Part shown: positions 30,906-40,551 of the stretch, in pieces
Numbering within the stretch: position 1 is the stretch's first letter
Layout of the letters: each line of letters starts with the position of its first letter
Assembly: GCA_937127125.1 (NCBI GenBank)
Contig: CAKZLO010000015.1
Location: forward strand, 38,385-102,384
Origin: an uncultured Ardenticatenia bacterium
GTDB taxonomy: Bacteria > Chloroflexota > Anaerolineae > 4572-78 > NAK82
Direction of reading: 5' to 3'
Length of the DNA stretch: 64,000 nucleotides
Program-made: the position numbers and the translations under genes
The notes under the pieces: generated by a model
Databases searched by the model: none
What the model was told of the DNA's origin: nothing
The model's input: only the letters and a program-made list of their open reading frames with translations

Positions 30906-31520
30906 TCACGCGAGCACCTGTCCAGCAGCATCCACCAGCAGCTTGATGGCGAAGACAACGAGCAAGCTCCCACAGACAAGAAGGACAACCTTCTGAAACC
31001 TCTTGCCGAAGAACTGCCCCCCTTTGAATGACATCACCGACAGGAAGTAGTCCCACACAAAGTCGCACATCCAGTGTGCCGTCGCCATGGCAACAAAACC
31101 CCAGATCCCGAAAGCAGCCGATCGCAACACCAACGCGGCACCCACCGTCGCCCACCAGACGAAGAAATAGGGATTCCCCAGCGTCAGCAAAACGCCCGTC
31201 GCAAGGGAGGATTCACCGCGGCGCAACGCGCCGACCTCCGGGTCACGCAGAGCGCGCAACATGCCGACAGCCATCACCATCAGGAAGAAGGCCCCCAGCA
31301 CACTCACCACCAGCTGCACGTAAGGCAGCGCCATCAGACTCTGCATACCGAACAGGATGGCGATCATCAGAGGCACTTCGACGAATCCATGGCCGATGGC
31401 GATCAGGGCGCCTGCATATGGCGTCGTGCTCCCTTTGCCCAGGATGGCAGCTGTGATGGGACCGGGCGCCATAACTCCTGAAAGAGAAATCAGAACAACT
31501 TCAGAGAGGAAAGTCAACAC
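30906..31520 (-). CDS. LysE/RhtB-family amino-acid exporter
   Basis: 204 residues with a GTG start at 31520 and no strong ribosome binding site. Five to six membrane segments. The N-terminal signature SGVMAPGPITAAILGKG matches the LysE motif (GxxxPGPxxxxxxxxxxxxG). The mid-protein stretch TLGNPYFFVWWATVGA is also typical. Members export basic or neutral amino acids. Not linked to the lysine operon (16 kb away), so the substrate is open. Confidence 0.85.
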   Translation of the reverse strand: MLTFLSEVVLISLSGVMAPGPITAAILGKGSTTPYAGALIAIGHGFVEVPLMIAILFGMQSLMALPYVQLVVSVLGAFFLMVMAVGMLRALRDPEVGALRRGESSLATGVLLTLGNPYFFVWWATVGAALVLRSAAFGIWGFVAMATAHWMCDFVWDYFLSVMSFKGGQFFGKRFQKVVLLVCGSLLVVFAIKLLVDAAGQVLA

Positions 31521-31761
31521 AGGTTTTCAACGCTCCGCGTAGAGATGTTTGTGGATGCTATAAGGAAATGCTCCCAGACTGAAAGAAGTTAGCCACCCGG
31601 CTATGCCACCAGCCGGCCAGCATAGTGATTGTAGCACAGTGAGCAAGAACCACCCAATTGACCGGGCTGCGGCAAAGCACCCCGTTTTTCCCCCCTCGCG
31701 CTTGGTCGGTCGGGGACATTGTGGTAACATGGCTTATATAAAGGTCGTTTCTTAGGTGCCC

Positions 31762-33666
31762 ATGAACCTCTGTTCGCGGAAGCACCCTGCAAATCCCCAC
31801 TCCATCATACTGGCACTTGGCCTCCTGCTGGCGTTGGCATTGCGCTTCCATGCTCTCGCCGCCGAGTCACTCTGGGAAGATGAGATTTTCACCGCTCTGC
31901 AGGCGAGCCTGCCATTTCACGCACTGCTGCGCCAGGCCGCCAGTGATATTCATCCCCCGGGCTACTACCTGTTGGTCGGCATGCTAGCGCGTATGTTCGC
32001 TTGGCTGACGGCGTCACCTTCGGCCACCACGGACTGGCTGTGGCGCATGCCTTCCGCTTTCGCCGGCGTGCTGGCGGTTGCCCTCACCTGGCGGCTGGCA
32101 CGGGAGTGGCTCCGGCGGGAGGTCGCATTGGTGGTTGCGCTCTTGTTGGCCGTCAGCCCGGTGGCGGTGCATTACAGCCGCGAGGCGCGCATGCATGCGC
32201 TTTTCTTGCTACTTGGCGTACTGAGCACATGGACGCTCGCGCGTGCGGTGCGCTCGCACCGTCGCGGATGGTGGCTGGCCTATGCCCTGGCGACCGCAGC
32301 AGGCATATACACGCTCTATCTGGGCTTCGTGTTGCCACTGGTACATCTCATCTGGCTGGTGGCCTATCTGCTGATGCGACCTGCGCACGCGCCGATGCGC
32401 CCCGCTTTGATGGGGTTCGCTCTCAGCATGGTGTTCACTGCCGTGCTCTACATCCCTTGGTGGCCTGTGGTCGGGGAGATGATCCGTCTGCGCCTGGCCA
32501 CCCATACCATAGCACACAGCAGCGGCAACATAGCAGCATTGCCCAGCCTTATGGCGCAAGTTATCACAGCACTCGGACCGGGAAAGGATACCACGATCTG
32601 GCTCTGGTTAGCGCTTTGGCTCATCGGGCTGCTGCATATAGCGGTTGGCGCGGCGGATAACGCGAATGTACACCGCGGGCATTTCGCCGTGCTGGGCGCC
32701 CTGTGGCTAACAGTACCGCTGGTCTTTGCGGCGTTGTCGGGCGACCCGCGTGTGTGGCACATGCGTTATGCCTTTCTGTTGCCGCTCTATCTGATCTTTG
32801 TGGCGCAGGGGGTCCGGGCGTTGACGCAACTGGCGGTACACACACCATCGCGCCAAGATGCTTTTGCTATCGTGGCAACACTGCTGGTCCTGCTGAGCGC
32901 ACTGCAGGTGCCGGAGGTCTACCGCCCCGTGCGCACGGCCTGGCGGGAAGCCGCTGCCTATTTGACTGCGCAGACGCGACCGGGCGATGTGATCATCAGT
33001 GATGCCTTGTTCGACACCGGGCGCTATCTGGGCTATTATTACCGCGGACCGGCTGAGCTGACGACGCCGGCCATGCTGGTGGCGACGCTGCCCGATCGGG
33101 TGACTGGCATGCGCGTCAGCGGGGGAAGGGTGTGGGCAGTGACCCGCTTCCATCCACACGCTATGGCGGCAGTGCAACCAGTGGTATTTCGCGGCCTAGT
33201 CATCTCCGCACCTGTATTACCCGTCTATGATGCCACGGTGTTGACAGAATCGGTGATCGATCTGATGCGTCAGGCAGTAGCCGCGGCGCCAGAATGGGCG
33301 AGGCAAATGACCACCCAAGGGTTGATGCAACCGGATGCGCGTGTCACGCGTGCGGCAGCATACCTTTTTCTGGGCGATACTCTGCGCGCCGCGGGGCGCC
33401 TCACGGAGGCCATTGCTGCATACCAGGCCATGTTGACAGATGACCCCAACCCGCCGGGTGGCTACGTTGCGCTGGCCGAGGCCTATGTGGCAGCCGGGCG
33501 ATTCGAGGATGCCGTGCATGCCTATCAGCAGGCGGTAGCACGTCAGCCACGCTGGCAGGGTGCGCGTGCTGAGGCCGCGGCTGCTCTGGCCAACGCTGGC
33601 GAGTGGGCTGCCGCTGCCGCCGCATACCAGGCTCTTATCACTCCCGAACATGCGAGCAATGAATGA
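31762..33666 (+). CDS. GT39-like membrane glycosyltransferase with C-terminal TPR repeats
   Basis: 634 residues from the ATG at 31762 (a GTG at 31756 is possible). The first span is followed by the GT-C catalytic loop SLWEDEIFTALQA, with the acidic DE pair, and 'HPPGYYLLVGMLAR'. About 10-11 spans lead to a periplasmic part (about 390-520). The C-terminal 110 residues form about three tetratricopeptide units ('AAAYLFLGDTLRAAGRLTEA', 'AEAYVAAGRFEDAVHAYQQA', 'AAALANAGEWAAAAAAYQAL'). It likely transfers a sugar from a polyprenyl-phosphate donor outside the cytoplasm. First of four coupled genes. Confidence 0.85.
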   Translation: MNLCSRKHPANPHSIILALGLLLALALRFHALAAESLWEDEIFTALQASLPFHALLRQAASDIHPPGYYLLVGMLARMFAWLTASPSATTDWLWRMPSAFAGVLAVALTWRLAREWLRREVALVVALLLAVSPVAVHYSREARMHALFLLLGVLSTWTLARAVRSHRRGWWLAYALATAAGIYTLYLGFVLPLVHLIWLVAYLLMRPAHAPMRPALMGFALSMVFTAVLYIPWWPVVGEMIRLRLATHTIAHSSGNIAALPSLMAQVITALGPGKDTTIWLWLALWLIGLLHIAVGAADNANVHRGHFAVLGALWLTVPLVFAALSGDPRVWHMRYAFLLPLYLIFVAQGVRALTQLAVHTPSRQDAFAIVATLLVLLSALQVPEVYRPVRTAWREAAAYLTAQTRPGDVIISDALFDTGRYLGYYYRGPAELTTPAMLVATLPDRVTGMRVSGGRVWAVTRFHPHAMAAVQPVVFRGLVISAPVLPVYDATVLTESVIDLMRQAVAAAPEWARQMTTQGLMQPDARVTRAAAYLFLGDTLRAAGRLTEAIAAYQAMLTDDPNPPGGYVALAEAYVAAGRFEDAVHAYQQAVARQPRWQGARAEAAAALANAGEWAAAAAAYQALITPEHASNE

Positions 33667-34640
33667 AAAACGCATGGCAAAAACATAGGAAGAAGCTATT
33701 CAACGCACTGCGCATCCTGGTCAGCATTGTGCTGATTGTGCTCATCGTGCGCAGCGTGGACCTGGCGACGCTCTGGCACGTGTTGCAAAGCGCCAATCCT
33801 TGGTATCTGGCGGCGGCATTGATTGTTTCCATACTGGGTGTGGCGGTGCGCGCCGTGCGCTGGCAGATTTTGCTGCGCGACCAGGCCGTCCCAGCCTCGC
33901 TGGGCGAGCTGACGACGCTGTGGTTCATCAGCTTCCTCTTCACCAACCTGCTGCCAAGCGGCATCGGTGGCGACGCTATCAAGGCATATGAGCTGTCGCG
34001 CAGCACGGGTCAAGGCGCGCAGGTGGTCAGCACTGTGCTGGTGGACCGTTTTATGGGTCTTTTCGCGTTGCAGGCAATCGCTCTGGTGGCCTTGCTGTTC
34101 AGCTGGCAGTTGATCCCCTCGCAAATTGCTATCTTCACTGTGATCATCTTTGGGGTCAGCGCGCTGGTGGCCTGGATCATCTCCTCAAAGCCATTGTGGC
34201 AGGGACTGGCACAACGCCTGCCACTCTTTGCCCGGCTGCTGGCGATCCGCCCGGTGCACGCCCTGGTCACCTCGCTGCAGAGCTACAGCCGGGGGGCGCT
34301 GCTGCGTTCGTTTGCTGTGGGAATCAGCTTCAATGTCTTGCTCATCACCATGAATGTGCTCTTGGGTTATGCGCTGCGCATCGAACTATCGCTGCTCTAT
34401 TATCTGGTGTTTGTGCCCATTACCTCGGTAGTGCTCATCGCGCCGGTCTCCTTCGCCGGGTTAGGGGTGCGCGAGGGCACTTATGTGTACCTGTTCACCC
34501 AGGCTGGCACGGCGCAGGCAGTGGCGCTGTCGCTTTCTCTGATGGTCTATGTCATTGGCACCGTGGCACCCGGCGTGGTCGGCGGCGTAGCCTACCTCCT
34601 GCGCGGCGCCCGCAGTTACCACGTTGTTGAGGGAGAGTGA
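33663..34640 (+). CDS. LPG synthase TM-region / AglD-like flippase-type membrane protein
   Basis: 325 residues and about eight spans. 'ALIVSILGVAVRAVRWQILLRDQ', 'FISFLFTNLLPSGIGGDAIKAYELSR' and 'APVSFAGLGVREGTYVYLFTQAG' are the hallmarks of the lysylphosphatidylglycerol synthase TM (UPF0104) family. Members without the catalytic synthetase domain, as here, are proposed to move or modify lipid-linked sugars. It overlaps the GT39-TPR gene by 4 nt and the next glycosyltransferase by 1 nt, so it belongs to the same lipid-linked glycan process. Confidence 0.85.
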   Translation: MKNAWQKHRKKLFNALRILVSIVLIVLIVRSVDLATLWHVLQSANPWYLAAALIVSILGVAVRAVRWQILLRDQAVPASLGELTTLWFISFLFTNLLPSGIGGDAIKAYELSRSTGQGAQVVSTVLVDRFMGLFALQAIALVALLFSWQLIPSQIAIFTVIIFGVSALVAWIISSKPLWQGLAQRLPLFARLLAIRPVHALVTSLQSYSRGALLRSFAVGISFNVLLITMNVLLGYALRIELSLLYYLVFVPITSVVLIAPVSFAGLGVREGTYVYLFTQAGTAQAVALSLSLMVYVIGTVAPGVVGGVAYLLRGARSYHVVEGE

Positions 34641-37150
34641 TGTCTCGCGTTCTGGGCTACCGACTCACGCTGCTGCTGGCAACTGGTCTGGCCAATGGGG
34701 TGATCCTGATCGGCGCCCCGGATGCCTTGCGACTGCTGGCCGGGATGGCATTGCTCTTCGTGTTCCCCGGGCTGGGCTGGTTATGGGCGCTGAACTGGCT
34801 GGGCAGCCAAGACGGCGTGGAACGCATCGTGCTGTTGGCCGGGATCTCCTGTGCCATTGCATCAGTTGCTCTGCTGGCTGCTGTCTATTGGCCGCAACCT
34901 TTCGATCTGACCCAGGTGCTCATTGCGCTGGACGCTGCCACATTGAGCGGTCTGGTGGTGTCCCTGTTCGCGCGGCGCGGCACCTCCGCAGGATGGCACT
35001 GGCCACGCGGTGCAATCCTAACGGGCTTGCTGGCTGTCCTGGCCGTGGCGATTTACCTGCGCTGGCACACGCTGGGATACGGCGAGTTCCACGAGGACGA
35101 GATCGAGAACATGACCCTAGCGGTACGCGCGATGAAAGGGGAGGAGTATGCCCCCTTCCTGGACAGCAAAGGCCCCATCCACTGGCTGATTCCGGCGGCA
35201 GTGTGGCTTACCCATGGTTGGATCAACGAGGGGCTGGCGCGCGCTCCGTTTGCGCTCTGCAGCACCCTCACCGTGCTGGCCGTATTCGTGCTGGGCCGGC
35301 GGATGATCAGCGAAGGGGTGGGCCTGGCAGGCGCTGCGCTGGTCGCGCTCAACGGCCTGCTGGTCGCCTATGCACGCCACGTGGAGAATCCCAGCATCAT
35401 CGTGCTGTGGGCTGTGCTGGCCGCATGGTGTGCGTGGCGTTTCTGGGAGTCGCGTACCCTGTCCGGTGAAGGGGTTGACGCGCTATTAATCGTCGGGTGG
35501 GGGCTGCTTGGAGTCGGCCTGATCGCGCATCCCAACATGATTCTCTATCTTGTCGCGTTCCTCGGGGCAATCGGGCTGGCGATCTGGCAACAACGAGTGC
35601 TGTGGGCGCGCAGCCGCGCCGCCATATTGATCGGGGGAGTGCTATGTGTCGCCCTGGCAGCAGCGTTCTATGTCCCCTTCGTGCGCGATCCCTACTTCCC
35701 GCGCGCGGTCGAGTATTTCGCGACGGAGCGCGTCGGCACCGGCTGGCTTTACAATCAGGCAGCGAGCTTGCTGGAACAGGAGAGCGAGTACAGCTCGCGT
35801 TTCTATACCCCGTGGGTAGTGCTCTTCTCCGCCGTGGCACTCTTGGGTGCGGTGCGTCAGATCGGACGCGCCGGGCCATGGCTGGCAGCGGTGGCCGGTA
35901 TCGGGATTGTGACAACCTTGCTGTGGCCGAGCTTGTGGATATGGGGGCCACTGAACATGGCGCTGCTGCCCTACGGGTTGCTCATCAGTGCCATAGCCTT
36001 CTCCCACAGGATCGCCTTCCACCTTCGCAGCCTGGCACTTTGGTTCGGTGTGCCTGGCATCGCGCTCACCTTCCTGGCGCGTGACGCTGCCACGCACATC
36101 CGCAACGTCCATCCCTTTTGGGCCCTGCTGGCTGGCCTCGGTTTCCTGACGGTGTGGGCATGGTTGCGTGGCCGCTGGGGACAGGCATTGCGCTGGGCGT
36201 TGGTGGTTGTTCTGGGCATCTGTCTGGGGGCCATATTGTTCCATGAGCATTTGCAGTATCTGGGCACCGTGGCAGAATACTGGCGCGCGGAGGCGAGTGC
36301 CCGCTACGCCGACGTCTCCCTCTACCGGCTGGTTTATGGGGGTCTGCCGCGCCCGCGCAAGCTGGTCAGCAATCCGCGGCTGAGCGGCTGGAAGGTGGTC
36401 GGCGTGCTGTTTGCGCAGGGGCAGCTGCGCGGCGACTTCCGCACTATGAAGGAATCGTTTGCCGTACCCATCTGGTACACCTTCCAGACGCCGCGCTCGT
36501 GTTTCGAGGATCCGCAGAACTATTTTGTGGCGATGAGCGCGCGCGGCTTGCCCGCCGAATTTGACCAGCTGCCGTCCCATGGGTATACGCTCACCCGTGT
36601 GGTGCTGGTAGATGAGCAGCCGCGACTCTTCGTCCTGGAACGCAACGCCACGCCAATGGATCCGCTGATCTATCAGCTGGACGACTACCGCGCGCAGTAT
36701 GATCACATGGCCACGCCGGCACGCTATGTGCAGGAGCCACCGGCGCAGCACCCATTGCGGATCATCTGGGGCGGACGACTGCTGTTGTACGGATACGACA
36801 TCACACGCATACAGCTGAAACCGGGCGAGAGTTTGGAGCTGGCATTGCACTGGCGAGCTCTTGCGCCCATGGGAGTGCGCTATCGCGCGTTTGTACACGT
36901 GGAGAGCGAACGCATCTGGGGCCAGCACGATGACGATCCGGTGTGCCGGCTGCGCACCGATGAGTGGCGCCCACCGCAGGCCGGCATCGGCCAGTTTCGC
37001 GTGTCGCTCGATCCACATACCCCACCAGGGCGTTACCCCGTCCTAGTAGGTGTTTACGACCCTGATACTGGCGAACGGCTGGAAGCCGTGGACGAACACG
37101 GTCGTCCGCTTGGCTCAGCCGTCACATTGACTACGATTACGGTGGAGTAG
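34640..37150 (+). CDS. GT39/ArnT-like membrane glycosyltransferase
   Basis: 836 residues from the ATG at 34640, overlapping the previous stop (TGATG). After three N-terminal spans comes the catalytic loop GEFHEDEIENMTLAVRAMKG, with the acidic residues of GT-C enzymes, and 'DSKGPIHWLIPAAVWL'. About a dozen spans reach residue 560. The C-terminal 250 residues are soluble, beginning 'YRLVYGGLPRPRKLVSN' and ending in a beta-rich part (QLKPGESLELALHWRAL...). It likely adds a sugar at the outer face of the membrane using a polyprenyl-phosphate sugar made by the next gene's product. Confidence 0.85.
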   Translation: MSRVLGYRLTLLLATGLANGVILIGAPDALRLLAGMALLFVFPGLGWLWALNWLGSQDGVERIVLLAGISCAIASVALLAAVYWPQPFDLTQVLIALDAATLSGLVVSLFARRGTSAGWHWPRGAILTGLLAVLAVAIYLRWHTLGYGEFHEDEIENMTLAVRAMKGEEYAPFLDSKGPIHWLIPAAVWLTHGWINEGLARAPFALCSTLTVLAVFVLGRRMISEGVGLAGAALVALNGLLVAYARHVENPSIIVLWAVLAAWCAWRFWESRTLSGEGVDALLIVGWGLLGVGLIAHPNMILYLVAFLGAIGLAIWQQRVLWARSRAAILIGGVLCVALAAAFYVPFVRDPYFPRAVEYFATERVGTGWLYNQAASLLEQESEYSSRFYTPWVVLFSAVALLGAVRQIGRAGPWLAAVAGIGIVTTLLWPSLWIWGPLNMALLPYGLLISAIAFSHRIAFHLRSLALWFGVPGIALTFLARDAATHIRNVHPFWALLAGLGFLTVWAWLRGRWGQALRWALVVVLGICLGAILFHEHLQYLGTVAEYWRAEASARYADVSLYRLVYGGLPRPRKLVSNPRLSGWKVVGVLFAQGQLRGDFRTMKESFAVPIWYTFQTPRSCFEDPQNYFVAMSARGLPAEFDQLPSHGYTLTRVVLVDEQPRLFVLERNATPMDPLIYQLDDYRAQYDHMATPARYVQEPPAQHPLRIIWGGRLLLYGYDITRIQLKPGESLELALHWRALAPMGVRYRAFVHVESERIWGQHDDDPVCRLRTDEWRPPQAGIGQFRVSLDPHTPPGRYPVLVGVYDPDTGERLEAVDEHGRPLGSAVTLTTITVE

Positions 37151-37153
37151 CAT

Positions 37154-38122
37154 ATGAGTGAGTCATCTGTTCCGGAATTGTCGGTCATCCTGCCTGTGTA
37201 CAATGAGGCAGAGAACATCCCCCACCTTTTCGCCGAGCTGATCCCCACGCTCGAGTCCATCGGACGCCGTTTCGAGATCATCGCCGTGGACGATGGCAGC
37301 CGCGATGACAGCTTCGCCCGCCTGGCAGAGATTCATCAGCGTGATCCGCGTGTGCGCGTGGTGCGATTGCGCCGCAATTTTGGCCAGACAGCTGCTTTTG
37401 CCGCCGGCTTCGACCGTGCGCGTGGCGATGTGGTGATCACGATGGACGCCGACCTGCAGAACCCCCCGGAGGACATCCCACGCCTGCTGGCCAAGATGGA
37501 AGAGGGATACGATGTGGTGAGCGGCTGGCGCATTAACCGTTGGAAGGAGGGGCTGGGCACCTTCTTCACGCGCCGCATCCCCTCTGCCATCGCCAATTGG
37601 GCGATCTCCACGGTGACTGGCGTGCGTCTGCACGATTATGGTTGCTCGCTCAAAGCTTACTGTCGCGATGTGGCCCGCGAGATTCGCCTTTATGGCGACA
37701 TGCACCGCTTCGTGCCAGCCATCGCCAGCTACTATGGGGTAAGCATTACCGAGGTGCCGGTCAACTATCGCGCGCGTCGCTACGGCAAAAGCAAATATGG
37801 CATCGGCCGCACCATTCGGGTGATACTGGACTTGCTCACTGTGCGCTTCTTGCTCAGCTACTCGACACGTCCCATCCAGATTTTCGGGCTGATGGGGCTG
37901 GTGGCGATTGTGGTGGGGACAGCGATCGGCCTTTACTTGACCGCGCTCAAGTTCCTCTATGGTATTTCCCTGACCGAGCGACCATTGCTCCTGCTCGCCA
38001 TCATGCTGTTCACGGTGGGCGTGCAGCTGGTGTTGATGGGGCTGCTCGCTGAGCTGGTCGTGCGCACCTATTTCGAGAGCCAGAACAAGCCCATCTATGC
38101 CGTGCGCGAAGAGCTCGGGTGA
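37154..38122 (+). CDS. GT2 glycosyltransferase, polyprenyl-phosphate sugar synthase type
   Basis: 322 residues. GT-A fold: 'SVILPVYNEAENIPHLFAEL', 'IIAVDDGSRDDSF', then the metal motif MDADLQNPPEDI. 'VSGWRINRWKEGLGTFFTRRIPS' and the 'YRARRYGKSKYGIG' stretch are typical of DPM1/GtrB/ArnC-like enzymes. Two C-terminal spans (about 230-305) anchor it. It makes polyprenyl-phosphate-linked sugar on the cytoplasmic face, supplying the GT39 enzymes upstream; only 3 nt separate it from the preceding gene. Confidence 0.92.
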   Translation: MSESSVPELSVILPVYNEAENIPHLFAELIPTLESIGRRFEIIAVDDGSRDDSFARLAEIHQRDPRVRVVRLRRNFGQTAAFAAGFDRARGDVVITMDADLQNPPEDIPRLLAKMEEGYDVVSGWRINRWKEGLGTFFTRRIPSAIANWAISTVTGVRLHDYGCSLKAYCRDVAREIRLYGDMHRFVPAIASYYGVSITEVPVNYRARRYGKSKYGIGRTIRVILDLLTVRFLLSYSTRPIQIFGLMGLVAIVVGTAIGLYLTALKFLYGISLTERPLLLLAIMLFTVGVQLVLMGLLAELVVRTYFESQNKPIYAVREELG

Positions 38123-38259
38123 GGCCGCAACAGATGCCTCATCTCCTGCATTGACCGGGTTGACCGCCGGAGCCACATCGCCCCCCTCTGCTTACTGGGC
38201 ATCCACCGGAGCATCTACCCGTCAGAATGCGATAGTATTCGGGGCCTCAGCCTCGTGTG

Positions 38260-38288
38260 TTGCCGCAAGCGAAGCGCCATGCTATAAT
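38260..38288 (+). promoter_or_regulatory. folD promoter (TTGCCG-17-TATAAT)
   Basis: TTGCCG at 38260-38265 and a perfect TATAAT at 38283-38288, spacer 17. The leader to the folD ATG is about 127 nt with no recognised riboswitch. The approximately 135 bases between the GT2 stop and this promoter contain nothing I can name. Confidence 0.65.
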
Positions 38289-38421
38289 TTTGTGAATAAT
38301 CCTGATATCGGCGGCGTAGCAGGCTGGCTGACGCCACGTCCCGACGGTTGGGATATGCGTGCGGTTCAATCTTCCCACGTTTACCCTCAATCACGGCATT
38401 CCATCAAGGAGGAACACGGAG

Positions 38422-39306
38422 ATGTCGGCTCAAATCATTGATGGCAAAGCGATCTCGGAAACGATTCGTGCCGAGGTCAAAGCGGAAGTGGAAGAGATGA
38501 AAGCCAAATATGGCAAAGTGCCAGGGCTGGCCACTGTATTGGTAGGGGAACGCAAGGATTCGCAGACCTATGTGCGCAGCAAGAAGAAGGCATGCGCCGA
38601 GGTAGGCATCGCTTCGTTCGGCCACGACCTGCCGGCGGACATCAGCCAGGAAGAGCTGCTCCAGATTGTGCGCGACCTGAACGCCAATCCGGAAGTGCAT
38701 GGCATCCTGGTTCAGCTGCCCCTGCCCCCTCACATCGATGAGGAGGAAATCTTGGGGGCCATCAGCATTGAGAAGGATGTGGATGGCTTCCACCCCCTCA
38801 ACATTGGGCGTCTCTCGATGAAACGTCGCGAGCCGCTGTTCGTCCCTTGCACACCACGCGGGTGCATCGAATTGCTCGACCGCATGCACATCCCCATCGA
38901 GGGCAAGGAGGCAGTCGTATTGGGGCGCAGCAACATTGTAGGGCTGCCGGTGGCGATGTTGTTGCTGCACCGCAACGCAACAGTGACCATCTGCCACTCG
39001 CGCACGCGCGATCTGCCCGCCGTGGTGCGCCGCGCGGACATCCTGGTCGCCGCAGTGGGACGCCCTGAGATGGTGCGTGGCGATTGGGTCAAGCCGGGCG
39101 CCGCTGTGATCGATGTGGGCATCAACGCTGTCCCGGATCCGAGCAAACCTGGAGGCCACCGCTTGGTGGGTGATGTGGCATTTGATGAGGTGAAAGAAGT
39201 AGCTGGCTTCATCACACCCGTCCCCGGCGGTGTCGGGCCAATGACCATCGCCATGTTGTTGCGCAACACGGTGGATGGCGCCAAGCGCTTTTATGGAATC
39301 CAGTGA
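38422..39306 (+). CDS. folD: Methylenetetrahydrofolate dehydrogenase/cyclohydrolase
   Basis: 294 residues from the ATG at 38422, with AAGGAGGAA about 9-12 nt before it; the open frame extends 63 nt further up without a site. The active-site Lys lies in 'TYVRSKKKACAEVGI', then 'HGILVQLPLPPHIDE', 'EKDVDGFHPLNIGRL' and the Rossmann motif GRSNIVGLPVAMLLL, ending in 'TPVPGGVGPMTIAMLLRNT'. It interconverts 5,10-methylene-, methenyl- and 10-formyl-THF, the donor used by PurH. Confidence 0.97.
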   Translation: MSAQIIDGKAISETIRAEVKAEVEEMKAKYGKVPGLATVLVGERKDSQTYVRSKKKACAEVGIASFGHDLPADISQEELLQIVRDLNANPEVHGILVQLPLPPHIDEEEILGAISIEKDVDGFHPLNIGRLSMKRREPLFVPCTPRGCIELLDRMHIPIEGKEAVVLGRSNIVGLPVAMLLLHRNATVTICHSRTRDLPAVVRRADILVAAVGRPEMVRGDWVKPGAAVIDVGINAVPDPSKPGGHRLVGDVAFDEVKEVAGFITPVPGGVGPMTIAMLLRNTVDGAKRFYGIQ

Positions 39307-39392
39307 GCTGGGATAGCTTGAGGATAGTGCAGGGAGCTTTTCGCCAGACAGGGGACAGTGGATATAGCGACGGGAAGGATAGGAGAGAATAG

Positions 39393-40481
39393 ATGAAAAG
39401 TCGGGTGAGTCTGATCAGGGGAGAAGATCGTCGCGGCAATATCCTGGCCGCGCTGGACGCCATCGCGGAGGACATCGAGCCGCTGCTGGGTGTGGATGAG
39501 ATTCTGGTCAAGCCCAATCTGGTCTCCGCTAACAATCCGCTAGCCGTGACGCATGTGGATGCTGTGCGGGCCGTTCTGGACTGGCTGCGCCAGCGCACCG
39601 ATGCCCCGATCGTGATTGCAGAGGGCACCGCATTGAGCAGCACATGGGGAGCATTTCGCACGTATGGCTATCAGACTCTCCCGCACGAATATCGCGCCGT
39701 CCGGCTTATAGATCTGAACGCGGATGAGGCAGTCCTGCTGAGCGCCTACGACTGGCGTCTGCGGCCACGACGACTGGAGGCAAGCCGTACCGCAGCGCAA
39801 AGCAAACTGCGCATTTCGCTGGCTTTGCCCAAGACGCACGACGTTGTGCTGGTCACGCTGGGCCTGAAAAACATGATTATGGGCAGCCTGATCAGTCGGC
39901 TTTCTTCTGTCGATCCTCGTACCGGCGCGCCGCGCTCGAGCCTGGCCGGTCGCATTATCCATGCCGGCGAGGCGCTATATATGGTATTGCCTTCCGCCGT
40001 ACGCGACAGCCCGCATATCGCTCAGCTGAAGGAACTCTTCTTCGGCAACGCCGGCCGCTCCAGCAAAGCGGCTATGCACCAAGGCTTTCCGGTCATCCAC
40101 CTCAATCTGTTCGCGTTGGCGCCCCATCTATACCCACACGTCACCGTGCTGGACGGGTTCGAGGCAATGGAGGGCAATGGCCCAAGCGATGGCGAGCCGG
40201 TAGACTGGCGTGTCGCGCTGGCGAGCACGGACTGGCTGGCCGCGGACGTCACCGCAGCGCGACTGATGGGCTTTGCGCTGGAGGAAGTGGGCTATCTATG
40301 GTATTGCGCACAGGCAGGCTATGGTGCCTGGAACGAAGTTGATATTCAGCTGGTCGGTAATGCGTCGCCGGAGCAGGTGCGCCGACGCTTCAAGCGCCAC
40401 GCCATGGGCAGTGTGCAGGATCGCTGGCGCTCGCCAGCCGTGCAGCGCCAAGTTGAGCTTCGCCTGACAGCAGCGCGCTAG
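39393..40481 (+). CDS. DUF362 family protein
   Basis: 362 residues; AGGAGA precedes the ATG. 'ILVKPNLVSANNPLAVTHVDAVRAVLDWLRQ' at the start, 'SLALPKTHDVVLVTLGLKNMIMGSL' in the middle and 'HVTVLDGFEAMEGNGPSDGEPV' later are characteristic of DUF362. There is no C-terminal ferredoxin domain, unlike many family members, so it is the short, cluster-free form. Function unknown. It follows folD by 86 nt and precedes glnS, but neither link suggests a role. Confidence 0.85.
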   Translation: MKSRVSLIRGEDRRGNILAALDAIAEDIEPLLGVDEILVKPNLVSANNPLAVTHVDAVRAVLDWLRQRTDAPIVIAEGTALSSTWGAFRTYGYQTLPHEYRAVRLIDLNADEAVLLSAYDWRLRPRRLEASRTAAQSKLRISLALPKTHDVVLVTLGLKNMIMGSLISRLSSVDPRTGAPRSSLAGRIIHAGEALYMVLPSAVRDSPHIAQLKELFFGNAGRSSKAAMHQGFPVIHLNLFALAPHLYPHVTVLDGFEAMEGNGPSDGEPVDWRVALASTDWLAADVTAARLMGFALEEVGYLWYCAQAGYGAWNEVDIQLVGNASPEQVRRRFKRHAMGSVQDRWRSPAVQRQVELRLTAAR

Positions 40482-40551
40482 GCGCTCGATCGCGTGGTGA
40501 TGCGTTGACAGCGCCGATGGAAAGACCGTTGCAAGAGGATGGTATAGACGT

